Shown here: piece by piece, positions 1 to 7,475 of the stretch
Layout: each line of letters opens with the position of its first letter
How positions within the stretch are numbered: the first letter of the stretch is position 1
Assembly: GCF_963518785.1 (NCBI RefSeq)
Contig: NZ_CAUQKJ010000002.1
Location: forward strand, 186,001-250,000
DNA: 64,000 bases
Reading direction: 5' to 3'
Source of the DNA: an uncultured Campylobacter sp.
Lineage (GTDB): Bacteria > Campylobacterota > Campylobacteria > Campylobacterales > Campylobacteraceae
Notes under the pieces: generated by a model
What the model was told of the DNA's origin: nothing
Databases searched by the model: none
The model's input: the letters and a program-made list of their open reading frames with translations, nothing else
Translations under genes and position numbers: made by a program

Positions 1-214
1 AACTTTTCTAATGCGGCGCTGATATTTGAAGTTCGGGCGGCGATTTTATAAATCGATCGCATTAAATTAATTTGCCGTATTAAATTGACCGCCGCACGAG
101 TAGAATTGAGGCTTGGGAGGATAAAATTTCATCCTATCCGCGCGATTTTAAGCGGCACGACTTGTAAAACGCAGCGACTTTTTGAACTAAAAATTTTAAA
201 ATTTTAATGCGGAG

Positions 215-247
215 GCTCCGCTTTCAAGCGGAGCGTGAAATTTTAAC
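215..247. repeat. Short hairpin element, copy 1
   Basis: GCTCCGCTT and AAGCGGAGC (215-234) form a perfect nine-base stem with a two-base loop, followed by GTGAAATTTTAA. The core CCGCTTTCAAGC and the trailing AGCGTGAAATTT recur at 533-561. No coding potential is seen. Confidence 0.5.
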
Positions 248-532
248 GTGCGGGCGATACATAGGTGCCGCGAGCGTAATTTTGACGCGTAAGTAAAATT
301 TTAATATGAGATTAGAATTTTAATGCGCAGGTGCTACACTGGCGCTGTGGGCGGAAATTATAGTGCATAAACAAAACATCGCAAATTAAATTTTTGCGAT
401 GTTTATAGTAATCTACGCGGCAAGTTGGAATTTACAGCCTCCGCTAGCGATAAAATTTTAGCAGCATGAGCTGGTGAAGCTTGGATGCGGTGGAAATTCT
501 AACAGCGCAACGAGTAAAAATTTAAGAGGGCG

Positions 533-561
533 CCGCTTTCAAGCAAAGCGTGAAATTTAAT
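533..561. repeat. Short hairpin element, copy 2 (decayed)
   Basis: This copy shares CCGCTTTCAAGC and AGCGTGAAATTT with the element at 215-247. Two G bases of the stem have become A, so the hairpin is weakened. The shared order of words suggests common descent rather than chance. Confidence 0.45.
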
Positions 562-629
562 GGGGAAATTTAACGAGCTTTAGGCTCGATGAGCCCAGAG
601 CTCGCTCGGTCGCGCAAAAGCTGAAATAT

Positions 630-1112
630 TTAAAACTCGCCTTTAACCGCAGCGATCCATTTATCGGTCCTCGCCTGCCAGTGCTCGTCACCCTTAAAAT
701 CGATCGTAAGACCTACAAATTTGCCGTTTATGAAGGCGCGCGAATGTTTAAATTTATAGCCCTCCGCGCCCCAAGCGCCGATGAGATCGGCCTTTTTAAG
801 CACTGGCAAAAACGCACTCATACCGCTGCAAAAATCGCTGCCGTGGCGCTCGACGTTACCGACGCCTATGAGCGCGACCTTGCGTCCGTCAAAATCAGTT
901 TTATTCAAAAGCTCCAATTTGTCGTCAAATTTAGCCTGGATCTGTCCGTCGCCGTGCGTCGAAGCCGCAAAAATAAACGCGCTAGCGCCCGCCAAATCCT
1001 CCTCATTTAGCTCTTTGGCCTCCTTGATCTCAAAGCCGAGCTTTGAAGCGATGTATTCGCTCACGACTTTCGTGTCGCCGCCTTTGGTGGCGTAAACTAA
1101 TAGTTTTTTCAT
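630..1112 (-). CDS. fldA: Flavodoxin
   Basis: This 160-residue protein is a short-chain flavodoxin, a soluble FMN-binding electron carrier. The FMN phosphate loop lies at residues 8-14 (ATKGGDT), the first isoalloxazine loop near 50-58 (ASTHGDGQI) and the second near 84-98 with the typical GSDFCSG stretch. In related epsilonproteobacteria flavodoxin accepts electrons from pyruvate and 2-oxoglutarate oxidoreductases, which fits the oorDABC genes 2 kb away, although the link is inferred. A good ribosome site (GGAGAG) precedes the ATG. The gene stands alone, and a Fur-like inverted repeat lies just upstream (1129-1143). Confidence 0.93.
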   Translation of the reverse strand: MKKLLVYATKGGDTKVVSEYIASKLGFEIKEAKELNEEDLAGASAFIFAASTHGDGQIQAKFDDKLELLNKTDFDGRKVALIGVGNVERHGSDFCSGMSAFLPVLKKADLIGAWGAEGYKFKHSRAFINGKFVGLTIDFKGDEHWQARTDKWIAAVKGEF

Positions 1113-1128
1113 TTTCTCTCCTTAAAAA

Positions 1129-1143
1129 TAAGAATGATTCTAA
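1129..1143. promoter_or_regulatory. Possible Fur-type box upstream of fldA
   Basis: TAAGAAT-G-ATTCTAA is a 7-1-7 imperfect inverted repeat. It agrees with the model Fur box TGATAAT-N-ATTATCA at 10 of 14 positions by my count. It begins 17 bases upstream of the flavodoxin ATG, so binding there could block transcription. The AT-rich setting makes chance matches likely. Confidence 0.35.
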
Positions 1144-1287
1144 CAAAATAAGATAAATTTTGAGTGAAATAAAAATTTTATAAGGCGTCCAGATACGGCA
1201 CAATGCCTCGTATCCAGATAATTTTAAGCGGCAGTGAGCCGGTAAATTTTAACGCCGCCGCTTAACCACTCGTATAAAAATCCATAG

Positions 1288-1293
1288 TATAAT
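1288..1293 (+). promoter_or_regulatory. -10 box for the glycine-zipper lipoprotein gene
   Basis: A perfect TATAAT lies 32 bases upstream of the ATG at 1325, followed by the ribosome site AAAGGAGA. No clear -35 is seen, which is normal for Campylobacter sigma-70 promoters. Confidence 0.5.
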
Positions 1294-1324
1294 GCCGCTC
1301 GTAGCTCATTATAAAGGAGAAAAC

Positions 1325-1822
1325 ATGAAGAATTTCACATTATGTTTGATCGCAGCGATAGCGCTTTGTGGCTGCGCGACCCCGCAGGATCGATATGGTG
1401 GAGATGTTTATGACGCGAGCGAGACGAACCGTATGAGGCAAAGCGATCGGATCGAGATCGTCGATGTCCTGCCCGCCAAAATCAACGTAGAGCACTCCGA
1501 GGGCAATACTGGTAAAATTTTAGGCGGCGTCGCAGGCGGAACTACGGGTGCGGTCATCGGGCATAAGCTCGGCAAACATAGCAGCAGCAGGCGCTTAGCC
1601 GAAACTGTAGGGCTCGTGGGCGGCGCGGTAATGGGCGCGGTCGCCGGAGATGCGATCCAAAACTCCCAAAAGACGGTGCAAGGCTCCAACATCATCTACA
1701 AGCTAAACGGCAAGGAGTACTCATCCGTGCAAGCCGATCCGCCGTGCAGATTTAGACGCGGCAAGGCTCTGCTGATCCATACGGGCAGCGAAACGCGGGT
1801 GCAGCCAAACTCGGGATGCTAA
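1325..1822 (+). CDS. Glycine-zipper outer-membrane lipoprotein (SlyB / 17 kDa antigen-like)
   Basis: The start at 1325 is chosen because AAAGGAGA lies six bases upstream and the protein then opens with a lipoprotein signal ending ALCGC, with lipidated Cys17. The mature part holds two glycine-zipper stretches, residues about 64-82 and 96-110, rich in GxxxG spacing (GGVAGGTTGAVIGHKLG). They probably form a two-helix membrane hairpin as in SlyB and the rickettsial 17 kDa antigen. A C-terminal domain of about 45 residues with two cysteines follows. The role is likely outer-membrane integrity. The gene is monocistronic with its own TATAAT. Family placement is good; exact function is unknown. Confidence 0.85.
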   Translation: MKNFTLCLIAAIALCGCATPQDRYGGDVYDASETNRMRQSDRIEIVDVLPAKINVEHSEGNTGKILGGVAGGTTGAVIGHKLGKHSSSRRLAETVGLVGGAVMGAVAGDAIQNSQKTVQGSNIIYKLNGKEYSSVQADPPCRFRRGKALLIHTGSETRVQPNSGC

Positions 1823-2021
1823 CAGAACTCGGTATGTTAAATTTAAAGCCGCCCAAAGCTTGCGGTGAAATTTTAAAATTTCACCGTGATGTTTAAAAAT
1901 TTAAAAGCGGCGTTTTAAATCCCGAAGCGGCGCGGCTTACAAAAATAGCGCCGCTAAATTTAGTGAGTGATCGAAATTTTAACTCTGCAAAATTTTAAGA
2001 GCCCGCTAAAATATTTTAATA

Positions 2022-2027
2022 TATAAT
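2022..2027 (+). promoter_or_regulatory. -10 box for the Sel1-like pair
   Basis: TATAAT lies 25 bases upstream of the first Sel1-like ATG and is followed by a strong ribosome site CGGAGGG. Both Sel1-like genes are probably transcribed from it, since only two bases separate them. Confidence 0.5.
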
Positions 2028-2051
2028 CGCCGCCTAGAAACGGAGGGTGCG

Positions 2052-2564
2052 ATGAAAAAATTCTATCTTAAAATTTGGCTACTCGCGTTTATAGCGGCAT
2101 TTACAGCGATCCCTGCTGCGGCAGCGGAAGGCTTGGATTATTTATTAAAAACCAAAGAGGAAAAAGATTTAGCGATTGCTTGCGATAGCGGCGACGGAAA
2201 ATACAGTGCATGCACGAGGCTAGTCGAAATTTTATCCAAGAAGTGCGATAGCGGAGATTATGAAAGCTGTGGGGCCGTCGGGATGATATTTACGGATTTG
2301 GGCCAACACGAATTCTCCTCCGCTCCTTTGATTAAGGCATGTGAAGCAAATATCATGTCTTACTGCTCCTATCTTGCCATTAACGATATACTTTTTACGG
2401 GAAATCTTGAAAGAGCCGCTAAGGTTTTTGACAAAATTTGCAAAGAGGGAATTTCAGAGGATAAAAGGCTTGCTTGCAACATAAAGAAAGAGATTGAAGA
2501 CTGCTCTAAAGATGCAAAGTGCGATCCGCTAATGAAAGCCAAAGAAATTATCAAAGGACTATAA
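2052..2564 (+). CDS. Secreted cysteine-rich Sel1-like repeat protein, copy 1
   Basis: The 170-residue protein has a Sec signal peptide of about 25 residues ending in an Ala-rich cleavage region (PAAAAEG). The mature part has ten cysteines at residues 44, 54, 65, 73, 97, 105, 130, 142, 151 and 157. The pairs 65/73 and 97/105 have the C-x7-C spacing of the disulfide-linked Sel1-like repeats known from Helicobacter Hcp proteins, for example CDSGDYESC. It is therefore probably a periplasmic or secreted alpha-helical solenoid stabilised by disulfides. A paralogue starts two bases after its stop. The partner is unknown; Hcp proteins are secreted and antigenic in Helicobacter. Confidence 0.8.
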   Translation: MKKFYLKIWLLAFIAAFTAIPAAAAEGLDYLLKTKEEKDLAIACDSGDGKYSACTRLVEILSKKCDSGDYESCGAVGMIFTDLGQHEFSSAPLIKACEANIMSYCSYLAINDILFTGNLERAAKVFDKICKEGISEDKRLACNIKKEIEDCSKDAKCDPLMKAKEIIKGL

Positions 2565-2566
2565 CC

Positions 2567-3067
2567 ATGAGAAAAATTTTATCATTAGCGCTACTTTTAT
2601 CTATGCCTTTGCTGGCAAAAAACGACATAGACATTAATATCTCTGCCGCAATAAACGATACAAACTTAAAGAATTTGGCGAATAAATGCGATTGGAACAA
2701 AGGCGATTATGAAGCTTGCTCGATATTAAAAGATACTTTATCGGCAAAATGCGACGAAAAAAATTTTGAGAGCTGCGGTGCATTGGGAATTTTATTAATA
2801 TATTTGCGCAGAGATGAAGACGCAACAAAAGCGCTAAATAAAGCTTGCGATGCCAGATTATTAAATTTTTGCCTAAACGCAGGGATGCACGATTTGTACT
2901 ATACGGGCAATATAAAAAGAGCATTTGTAAATCTTAAAAAGGTATGCGATTCGGCGATAGAGCCTTCGAAGAAAAAATTGGCCTGCAAGATGAGCTATGG
3001 TTTGAAGCCATGTTTAAATGACGATGAATGCAATCCGGTGAAAAAAGCTAAAGAACTTTTGGAATAA
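2567..3067 (+). CDS. Secreted cysteine-rich Sel1-like repeat protein, copy 2
   Basis: The start at 2567 is preferred over an upstream in-frame GTG because the protein then begins with a clean signal peptide (MRKILSLALLLSMPLLA). The 166-residue product is a diverged tandem duplicate of the preceding gene. It also has ten cysteines (41, 51, 62, 70, 94, 102, 127, 140, 149, 155), with C-x7-C pairs at 62/70 and 94/102 and the same AKEL/AKEI ending. The two genes are two bases apart and surely cotranscribed. Codon use is more AT-rich than in neighbouring housekeeping genes, which hints at faster evolution or transfer. Function is unknown. Confidence 0.8.
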   Translation: MRKILSLALLLSMPLLAKNDIDINISAAINDTNLKNLANKCDWNKGDYEACSILKDTLSAKCDEKNFESCGALGILLIYLRRDEDATKALNKACDARLLNFCLNAGMHDLYYTGNIKRAFVNLKKVCDSAIEPSKKKLACKMSYGLKPCLNDDECNPVKKAKELLE

Positions 3068-3263
3068 GATTAATTACAGGATAAAAGAACGGCAATAATT
3101 TTATAAAGTTTGAAAAGATAAAAGGTCGCGGCGGGCAATCTGAATTAGTACAACCCATCAAAAAATAATGTAAGCAGTTGGCTATATAATTTTGAAATTC
3201 TCATATAAAGGCTTTATATCTTATGTAATTCTTTAATCCCAAATTCTATCCGAGTCTTTAAAT

Positions 3264-3809
3264 TTACCCAAACTCTCTTGCATATTTCATCCCCAAATCA
3301 TACGCCTTTTCATTTAGCGCACGGGTTTTTTCAGGCACAGAGCGGAGCATTTGCTCTTTTACTAGCCCTGAGTCCATACAGCGGCTAAGCTCTACTGCGA
3401 TCGCTAGAGCCACGACACTTTGGGTGATGACATTTCCAACTTCGTATTTTGCGATGGTAATGATTGGAATTTCATAAATTTTAAAGCTTGCCCTATCCTC
3501 ATCGCTCGGTGCTACTAAATTCGGCTCGATTACGATCACGCCGTCTTTTTTCACGCCATTTTTGAAAGCATCGTAGCTACTCTGCGCCGTTGCAAGCATG
3601 AAATCGATCTCGCCCTCGCTCGCGTAAGGATATAAAATTTCTTCATCGCTTAAGATAATATCCACTTTCGTAGGTCCGCCACGTACCTGAGAGGTATACG
3701 TAGATGCCTTGATTCCATAGCCGCCGTGCGCGATCTTTGCCGCAGCTAGAATCTCACCCGCTAAGATTACGCCTTGACCGCCCACCCCCACAAATCTTAA
3801 TTGATTCAT
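3264..3809 (-). CDS. oorC: 2-oxoglutarate:acceptor oxidoreductase, gamma subunit
   Basis: This 181-residue subunit belongs to the pyruvate/ketoisovalerate oxidoreductase gamma family, recognised by the N-terminal FVGVGGQGVILAGEIL glycine-rich stretch and the STYTSQVRGG motif near residues 37-46. In Campylobacter and Helicobacter, OorDABC converts 2-oxoglutarate and CoA to succinyl-CoA and passes electrons to flavodoxin or ferredoxin, and on toward the respiratory chain. It replaces the dehydrogenase complex of aerobes and is oxygen-sensitive. The start codon overlaps the end of oorB by four bases (ATGA), so translation is coupled. It is the last gene of the oorDABC operon and faces the Sel1-like gene convergently. 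Confidence 0.95.
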   Translation of the reverse strand: MNQLRFVGVGGQGVILAGEILAAAKIAHGGYGIKASTYTSQVRGGPTKVDIILSDEEILYPYASEGEIDFMLATAQSSYDAFKNGVKKDGVIVIEPNLVAPSDEDRASFKIYEIPIITIAKYEVGNVITQSVVALAIAVELSRCMDSGLVKEQMLRSVPEKTRALNEKAYDLGMKYAREFG

Positions 3810-4651
3810 CTTAGTCCTTCAAAATTTATCGCTTCGCCGCTTTGTGCGGCATCTATCACCTTTTGATACGCCTTTGTGTATTCGGTATGCTCATTATCTT
3901 CATGTAAAACCCCAAGCGGAAATAGCCCCTCTCGCTCATCCTCGCTAAGAGCGTCAAATTTAGCCTTGGAAATCGTACGCGAATCAAGCCACTTTAGCAT
4001 TTGCACCGCCTCGCTCATTTTATTTTTACGACCCAAATTTACGTGGCAGTTGCTAAAAATATCAAAAAAACTATAACCATCGTGCTCAAAGCCCTTGGCT
4101 AGAAGTCGCTCGATTTTTTCGGGATTTGTCACGCTCTCGCGTCCGACAAAAGTTGCTCCAGCGGCAATCGCAAGTTTCGCCGCATCAAAGCTGGGATCGA
4201 CATTGCCGTATTGTGCCGTAACCGTCCAAAACCCGCGCGGCGTCGTAGGGCTCGTCTGCGAGTTTGTAAGCCCGTAGATGAAATTATTTACCAAGATATG
4301 ATTTAGATCGATATTACGGCGGCATCCATGGATCGTGTGATTGCCCCCTATCGCAAGCCCGTCGCCATCGCCAGTAACTACGATTACGCGTTTGCCTGGA
4401 TTTGCAAGCTTAATACCCGTAGCATAAGCTATCGCGCGTCCGTGCGTCGTATGGACGGTATTGCAGTCTATGTAACTCGACATCCTGCCGCTACAGCCGA
4501 TACCGCTTACCACGCACACATCGTCCATACTCCAGCCTATGCGGTCAATCGCGCGGATGATCGCTTTTAAGATCACTCCGTCGCCGCAGCCCCAGCACCA
4601 AAGTGTAGGCATCTTGTCCGTTCTTAGATATTTATCGTAATCAAACGCCAT
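3806..4651 (-). CDS. oorB: 2-oxoglutarate:acceptor oxidoreductase, beta subunit (TPP-binding)
   Basis: The 281-residue protein carries the thiamine diphosphate site. The CWGCGDG motif at residues 19-25 supplies cysteines for the [4Fe-4S] cluster near the cofactor. The GDGDG stretch at 94-98 and Asn122/Asn123 form the magnesium-TPP motif, followed by the conserved YGLTNSQTSPTTP region. The ATG abuts the oorA stop codon (TAAATG), and its end overlaps oorC. Length and motifs are normal for the family, so the complex is expected to be active. Confidence 0.96.
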   Translation of the reverse strand: MAFDYDKYLRTDKMPTLWCWGCGDGVILKAIIRAIDRIGWSMDDVCVVSGIGCSGRMSSYIDCNTVHTTHGRAIAYATGIKLANPGKRVIVVTGDGDGLAIGGNHTIHGCRRNIDLNHILVNNFIYGLTNSQTSPTTPRGFWTVTAQYGNVDPSFDAAKLAIAAGATFVGRESVTNPEKIERLLAKGFEHDGYSFFDIFSNCHVNLGRKNKMSEAVQMLKWLDSRTISKAKFDALSEDEREGLFPLGVLHEDNEHTEYTKAYQKVIDAAQSGEAINFEGLR

Positions 4652-5773
4652 TTAAAGCTCCTTTACTTTCTCGATAATCTCGCTAGGGCTGATCGGCCTG
4701 CCGTTTGCCTTAAGAAGCGTCTTAAAATCATCCCTCAAACAAGCGCGCTGCACCTCTAGCAGATACTGCCCTAAATTTAGCTCGGCGATCAAAATTTTAT
4801 TAAATCTCTCCCCTAACTCCTTTAGCTCGCGCGCAGGGCTTGGCCACAGCGTGATCGGGCGAAAAAGTCCCACACGCACGCCTTGCCCTCGTAGCTTTAA
4901 AATCGCGTCTTTTGCTGCTAAGCTAACGCTGCCGTAGGCGATGATACAAGCATCAGCGTCATCTAGCATAAATTCCTCATATTGTACGATCTCATCTTCA
5001 TGCGCCGAAATTTTATTAAAAAGCCTTTTTATAGAGCGATCCACGATCTGCTCGTTTTCGGTTGGAAAGCCCTTTGCGCCGTGATGCAGCCCCGTTATGT
5101 GATAGTGGTATCCCCTAAAAAAGGGATTTAGCACCGCAGGCTTATCGGGTGCAGCATCGTAGGGCTCATAATCTTTCGGACTACCTTTAAATTCCGCCCT
5201 GCGCTCGATTTTTAGATCCGAAATTTCAGGCAGCACCGCCTTAGCCTGCATATGCCCAAGCGTCTCATCAAGTAGCAAAAATACCGGCGTCATAAACCGC
5301 TCGGCTAGATTGAAGGCGCGCACGGTCTGCGTGTAAGCCTCCTTTAGCGAGCCCGGGCACAGTGCGATGCTTTTAAAATCGCCGTGAGTGGGGTTGCGAG
5401 CTTGCAAAATATCGCCCTGCGCCACTCGCGTAGGAAGCCCAGTGCTAGGACCTCCGCGCATAACATTTACGATTAAAAGCGGAATTTCAGCGATAAAGCC
5501 AAGTCCAATCTGCTCTGATTTTAGCGAAATTCCAGGACCGGAGCTTGCCGTCATCGCCTTAGCACCGCTCATAGACGCGCCCAAAGCTACAGAAATGCCC
5601 GAAATTTCATCCTCCATCTGGATAAATTTACCTCCGACTTTAGGTAGCAAGCGACTCATCTCGTGCGCGATCTCGCTGCTCGGCGTGATCGGGTAGCCGC
5701 CGAAAAAATTACAGCCGCAATCAATCGCCGCACGCGCAATTAAGGCGTTGCCTGTGGAAATTACCTCTCTCAT
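4652..5773 (-). CDS. oorA: 2-oxoglutarate:acceptor oxidoreductase, alpha subunit
   Basis: This 373-residue subunit has the pyrimidine-binding domain of the family at the N-terminus (GGYPITPSSEIA at about 21-32, EDEISGISVALGAS) and the substrate-facing TASSGPGISL segment near residues 76-85. A transketolase C-terminal-like domain follows (VGLFRPITLWP). Together with OorB it forms the catalytic core. The first base of its ATG is the last base of the oorD stop codon (TAATG), so the genes are translationally coupled. Confidence 0.96.
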   Translation of the reverse strand: MREVISTGNALIARAAIDCGCNFFGGYPITPSSEIAHEMSRLLPKVGGKFIQMEDEISGISVALGASMSGAKAMTASSGPGISLKSEQIGLGFIAEIPLLIVNVMRGGPSTGLPTRVAQGDILQARNPTHGDFKSIALCPGSLKEAYTQTVRAFNLAERFMTPVFLLLDETLGHMQAKAVLPEISDLKIERRAEFKGSPKDYEPYDAAPDKPAVLNPFFRGYHYHITGLHHGAKGFPTENEQIVDRSIKRLFNKISAHEDEIVQYEEFMLDDADACIIAYGSVSLAAKDAILKLRGQGVRVGLFRPITLWPSPARELKELGERFNKILIAELNLGQYLLEVQRACLRDDFKTLLKANGRPISPSEIIEKVKEL

Positions 5774-6084
5774 TATGCGTCCTTGGGTTTCATAAAATTA
5801 TTGTTTTTGATTTTTTCAGCCATCTCTCTAGCCTGCGAGCTTAGACGAGCAAATTTAAAGCCCTTGGGCGCGACGAAAATCGCAAAATCAGGGCAGTGCA
5901 ACTCGCACTCCCTACAGCCGATACAGGCGCCCTCATCCACCACGTCGATCATCATGCCTTGCACGGCGCCCTCGTCCTGTCTCATCGCGATCGCGCCGCT
6001 AGGACAGACGCTTACGCAGATGTTGCACGCCTTACAGCGGCCCTCATCCGTCCAGACGGCGCGCTGGCTCTCATTTTCGCTCAT
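5773..6084 (-). CDS. oorD: 2-oxoglutarate:acceptor oxidoreductase, delta subunit (2x[4Fe-4S] ferredoxin)
   Basis: The 103-residue protein has two classic four-cysteine cluster motifs: Cys17, 20, 23 and 27 with Pro28, and Cys54, 57, 60 and 64 with Pro65. It relays electrons from the TPP site to the external carrier. It is the first gene of oorDABC and has a strong ribosome site (AGGAGA). The preceding 400 bp back to the end of mdh contain no gene, only a periodic AATT array. In C. jejuni, sucCD lies in this position (from memory of that genome). Confidence 0.95.
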   Translation of the reverse strand: MSENESQRAVWTDEGRCKACNICVSVCPSGAIAMRQDEGAVQGMMIDVVDEGACIGCRECELHCPDFAIFVAPKGFKFARLSSQAREMAEKIKNNNFMKPKDA

Positions 6085-6169
6085 ATTTTCTCCTTAATTT
6101 ATCAAAATCCGCACTAAATCCCGCTTCGCGATTTAAAATTTGAAATTTTACGGCGCGAGTCTGTTTTGA

Positions 6170-6410
6170 TCGCATTAAATTCCTCTCGTTTTTAAATTTT
6201 GCAGAGTTTAAATTTTAAAATTTTGTGGCTTTTAAAAATTTTACGTCACGCAAAATTCTGAGCCAAAGTAAAATTTTAATCTATAAAATTTTACAGCGGG
6301 CAAAATTGTGCAAATTTTAAAATTCCGCAGTGAATTAAATTTTACGCTGCAAAATTCTGCGAGCTTAAATTTCTTGCCAAAGTGAAATTTAATGCCGTAA
6401 AATTCTATCG
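6170..6410. repeat. Periodic AATT array, about 17 bp spacing, in the mdh-oorD gap
   Basis: Words of the type AAATTTT, AAAATTC or GAATTA recur with centres near 6179, 6196, 6212, 6238, 6255, 6273, 6288, 6305, 6322, 6339, 6354, 6369, 6387 and 6402. Most intervals are 15-18 bp; the 6212-6238 step holds an extra copy at 6220. The bases between are not conserved apart from a tendency to be GC-rich. The array fills the 6085-6484 spacer. I see no gene there. The oorD promoter must lie within or beside it. Confidence 0.6.
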
Positions 6411-6484
6411 CAAGAATCCTGCGCTTTGAAATTTTAAATCTATGAATCCCGCTTCCGCATCGCGCCGAATTCGCTCTATGCCTA

Positions 6485-7366
6485 TTAAAACTTCAGCTCC
6501 GCTACCCGCTCGCGCATCCGCTCAAGCTGCTCATAAAACTCGCCCGAGTAAGCAAAATTTCTCTCTATCGCGCCCATTTTGCCGACGCTTACGAAGCGCC
6601 CCAAAGGCACTCCCGATCTATCCGCGACGCAGCAGGCGAGCGTGCCGCAGGTATCAAAAAGGATGTATTTCATGATCTTTACGATGCCCGCAGCGGGCGC
6701 CAAATACGCCGACGTACCCAGCAGCTCGCCGATCTGCGCGCCGGCGCGTTTAGTGTTTTGCACCGCACGATCAAAAATTTCATCCGAAATTTCAAATCCC
6801 AGCTCGTTTTTAAGCGCGATCATCTCTTCGCTATGCGGGCCCACGATCGCGCTTCTCATCGATGAAATTTCCTTGCCGCTCGCTCGCGCGAGTTCAAATT
6901 TAAGCCGCGCGCCGTCTAGCTCGCCCGCCATGCCGATGACGCGCTCTTTTGCAAACCCGCTAGCCTGCAGCGCCGCATAAACCATCATATCAAGCGGATT
7001 GGTAACGACGACGATAATAGAGCTAGGCGCGTATTTTGCGGCATCTCGCGCACATTGCGCGACGATGGCGGCGTTGCTACCAAACAGCTCCTCCCTGCTC
7101 TGCCCCGCCTTTCTTGCGCGCCCTGCGGTGATCACGACGATGCCTGCGTCCGCTATGTCGCTAGGCTCCGTGCTGCCGCTTATGCGCAGGTCGCGCTCGT
7201 AAACAGCCGCTGCATGGGCAAGATCGAGTGCTTTGCCGCGCGCGATCTGTTCTACCGCATCCACAAGCACGATGCTATCTAACTTTTGACTTAAAGAATC
7301 GCTTACGATAAGATCGTTTGCTACCGCCGCACCGATGTTTCCCGCGCCGAATATCGCTATTTTCAT
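6485..7366 (-). CDS. mdh: Malate dehydrogenase
   Basis: This NAD-dependent lactate/malate dehydrogenase family protein (293 residues) interconverts malate and oxaloacetate. It shows the Rossmann motif GAGNIG (7-12), NAD-ribose-binding Asp36, and substrate arginines 85 and 91 in the mobile loop GRARKAGQSREEL. Arginine rather than glutamine at 85 favours malate over lactate. Asn123 lies in TNPLDM, Asp151 and Arg154 in GELDGAR, and catalytic His178 in GPHSEEM. The usual GGHGD around the histidine is altered, as I recall also for C. jejuni Mdh. Its position upstream of oorDABC matches C. jejuni except that sucCD is missing. Confidence 0.9.
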   Translation of the reverse strand: MKIAIFGAGNIGAAVANDLIVSDSLSQKLDSIVLVDAVEQIARGKALDLAHAAAVYERDLRISGSTEPSDIADAGIVVITAGRARKAGQSREELFGSNAAIVAQCARDAAKYAPSSIIVVVTNPLDMMVYAALQASGFAKERVIGMAGELDGARLKFELARASGKEISSMRSAIVGPHSEEMIALKNELGFEISDEIFDRAVQNTKRAGAQIGELLGTSAYLAPAAGIVKIMKYILFDTCGTLACCVADRSGVPLGRFVSVGKMGAIERNFAYSGEFYEQLERMRERVAELKF

Positions 7367-7475
7367 TGTTATCTCCTAAATATCAGCCCGCATTTTTATA
7401 ACTGCGGAGGTTAAATTTTAAAATTTAAAGACGAAACCTCATTTTTAAAATTTAATGCCGAAGCGACCTTAAATT

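Larger units (their letters stand above)
1..629. other. Gene-free spacer at the window edge
   Basis: I see no credible gene here. The stretch is rich in AAATTTTAA-type words alternating with GC-rich segments, like most long spacers in this window. It holds two copies of a short element (215-247 and 533-561) and a small hairpin at about 584-596 (GGCTC/GAGCC, three-base loop) just beyond the 3' end of the flavodoxin gene. Confidence 0.7.
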
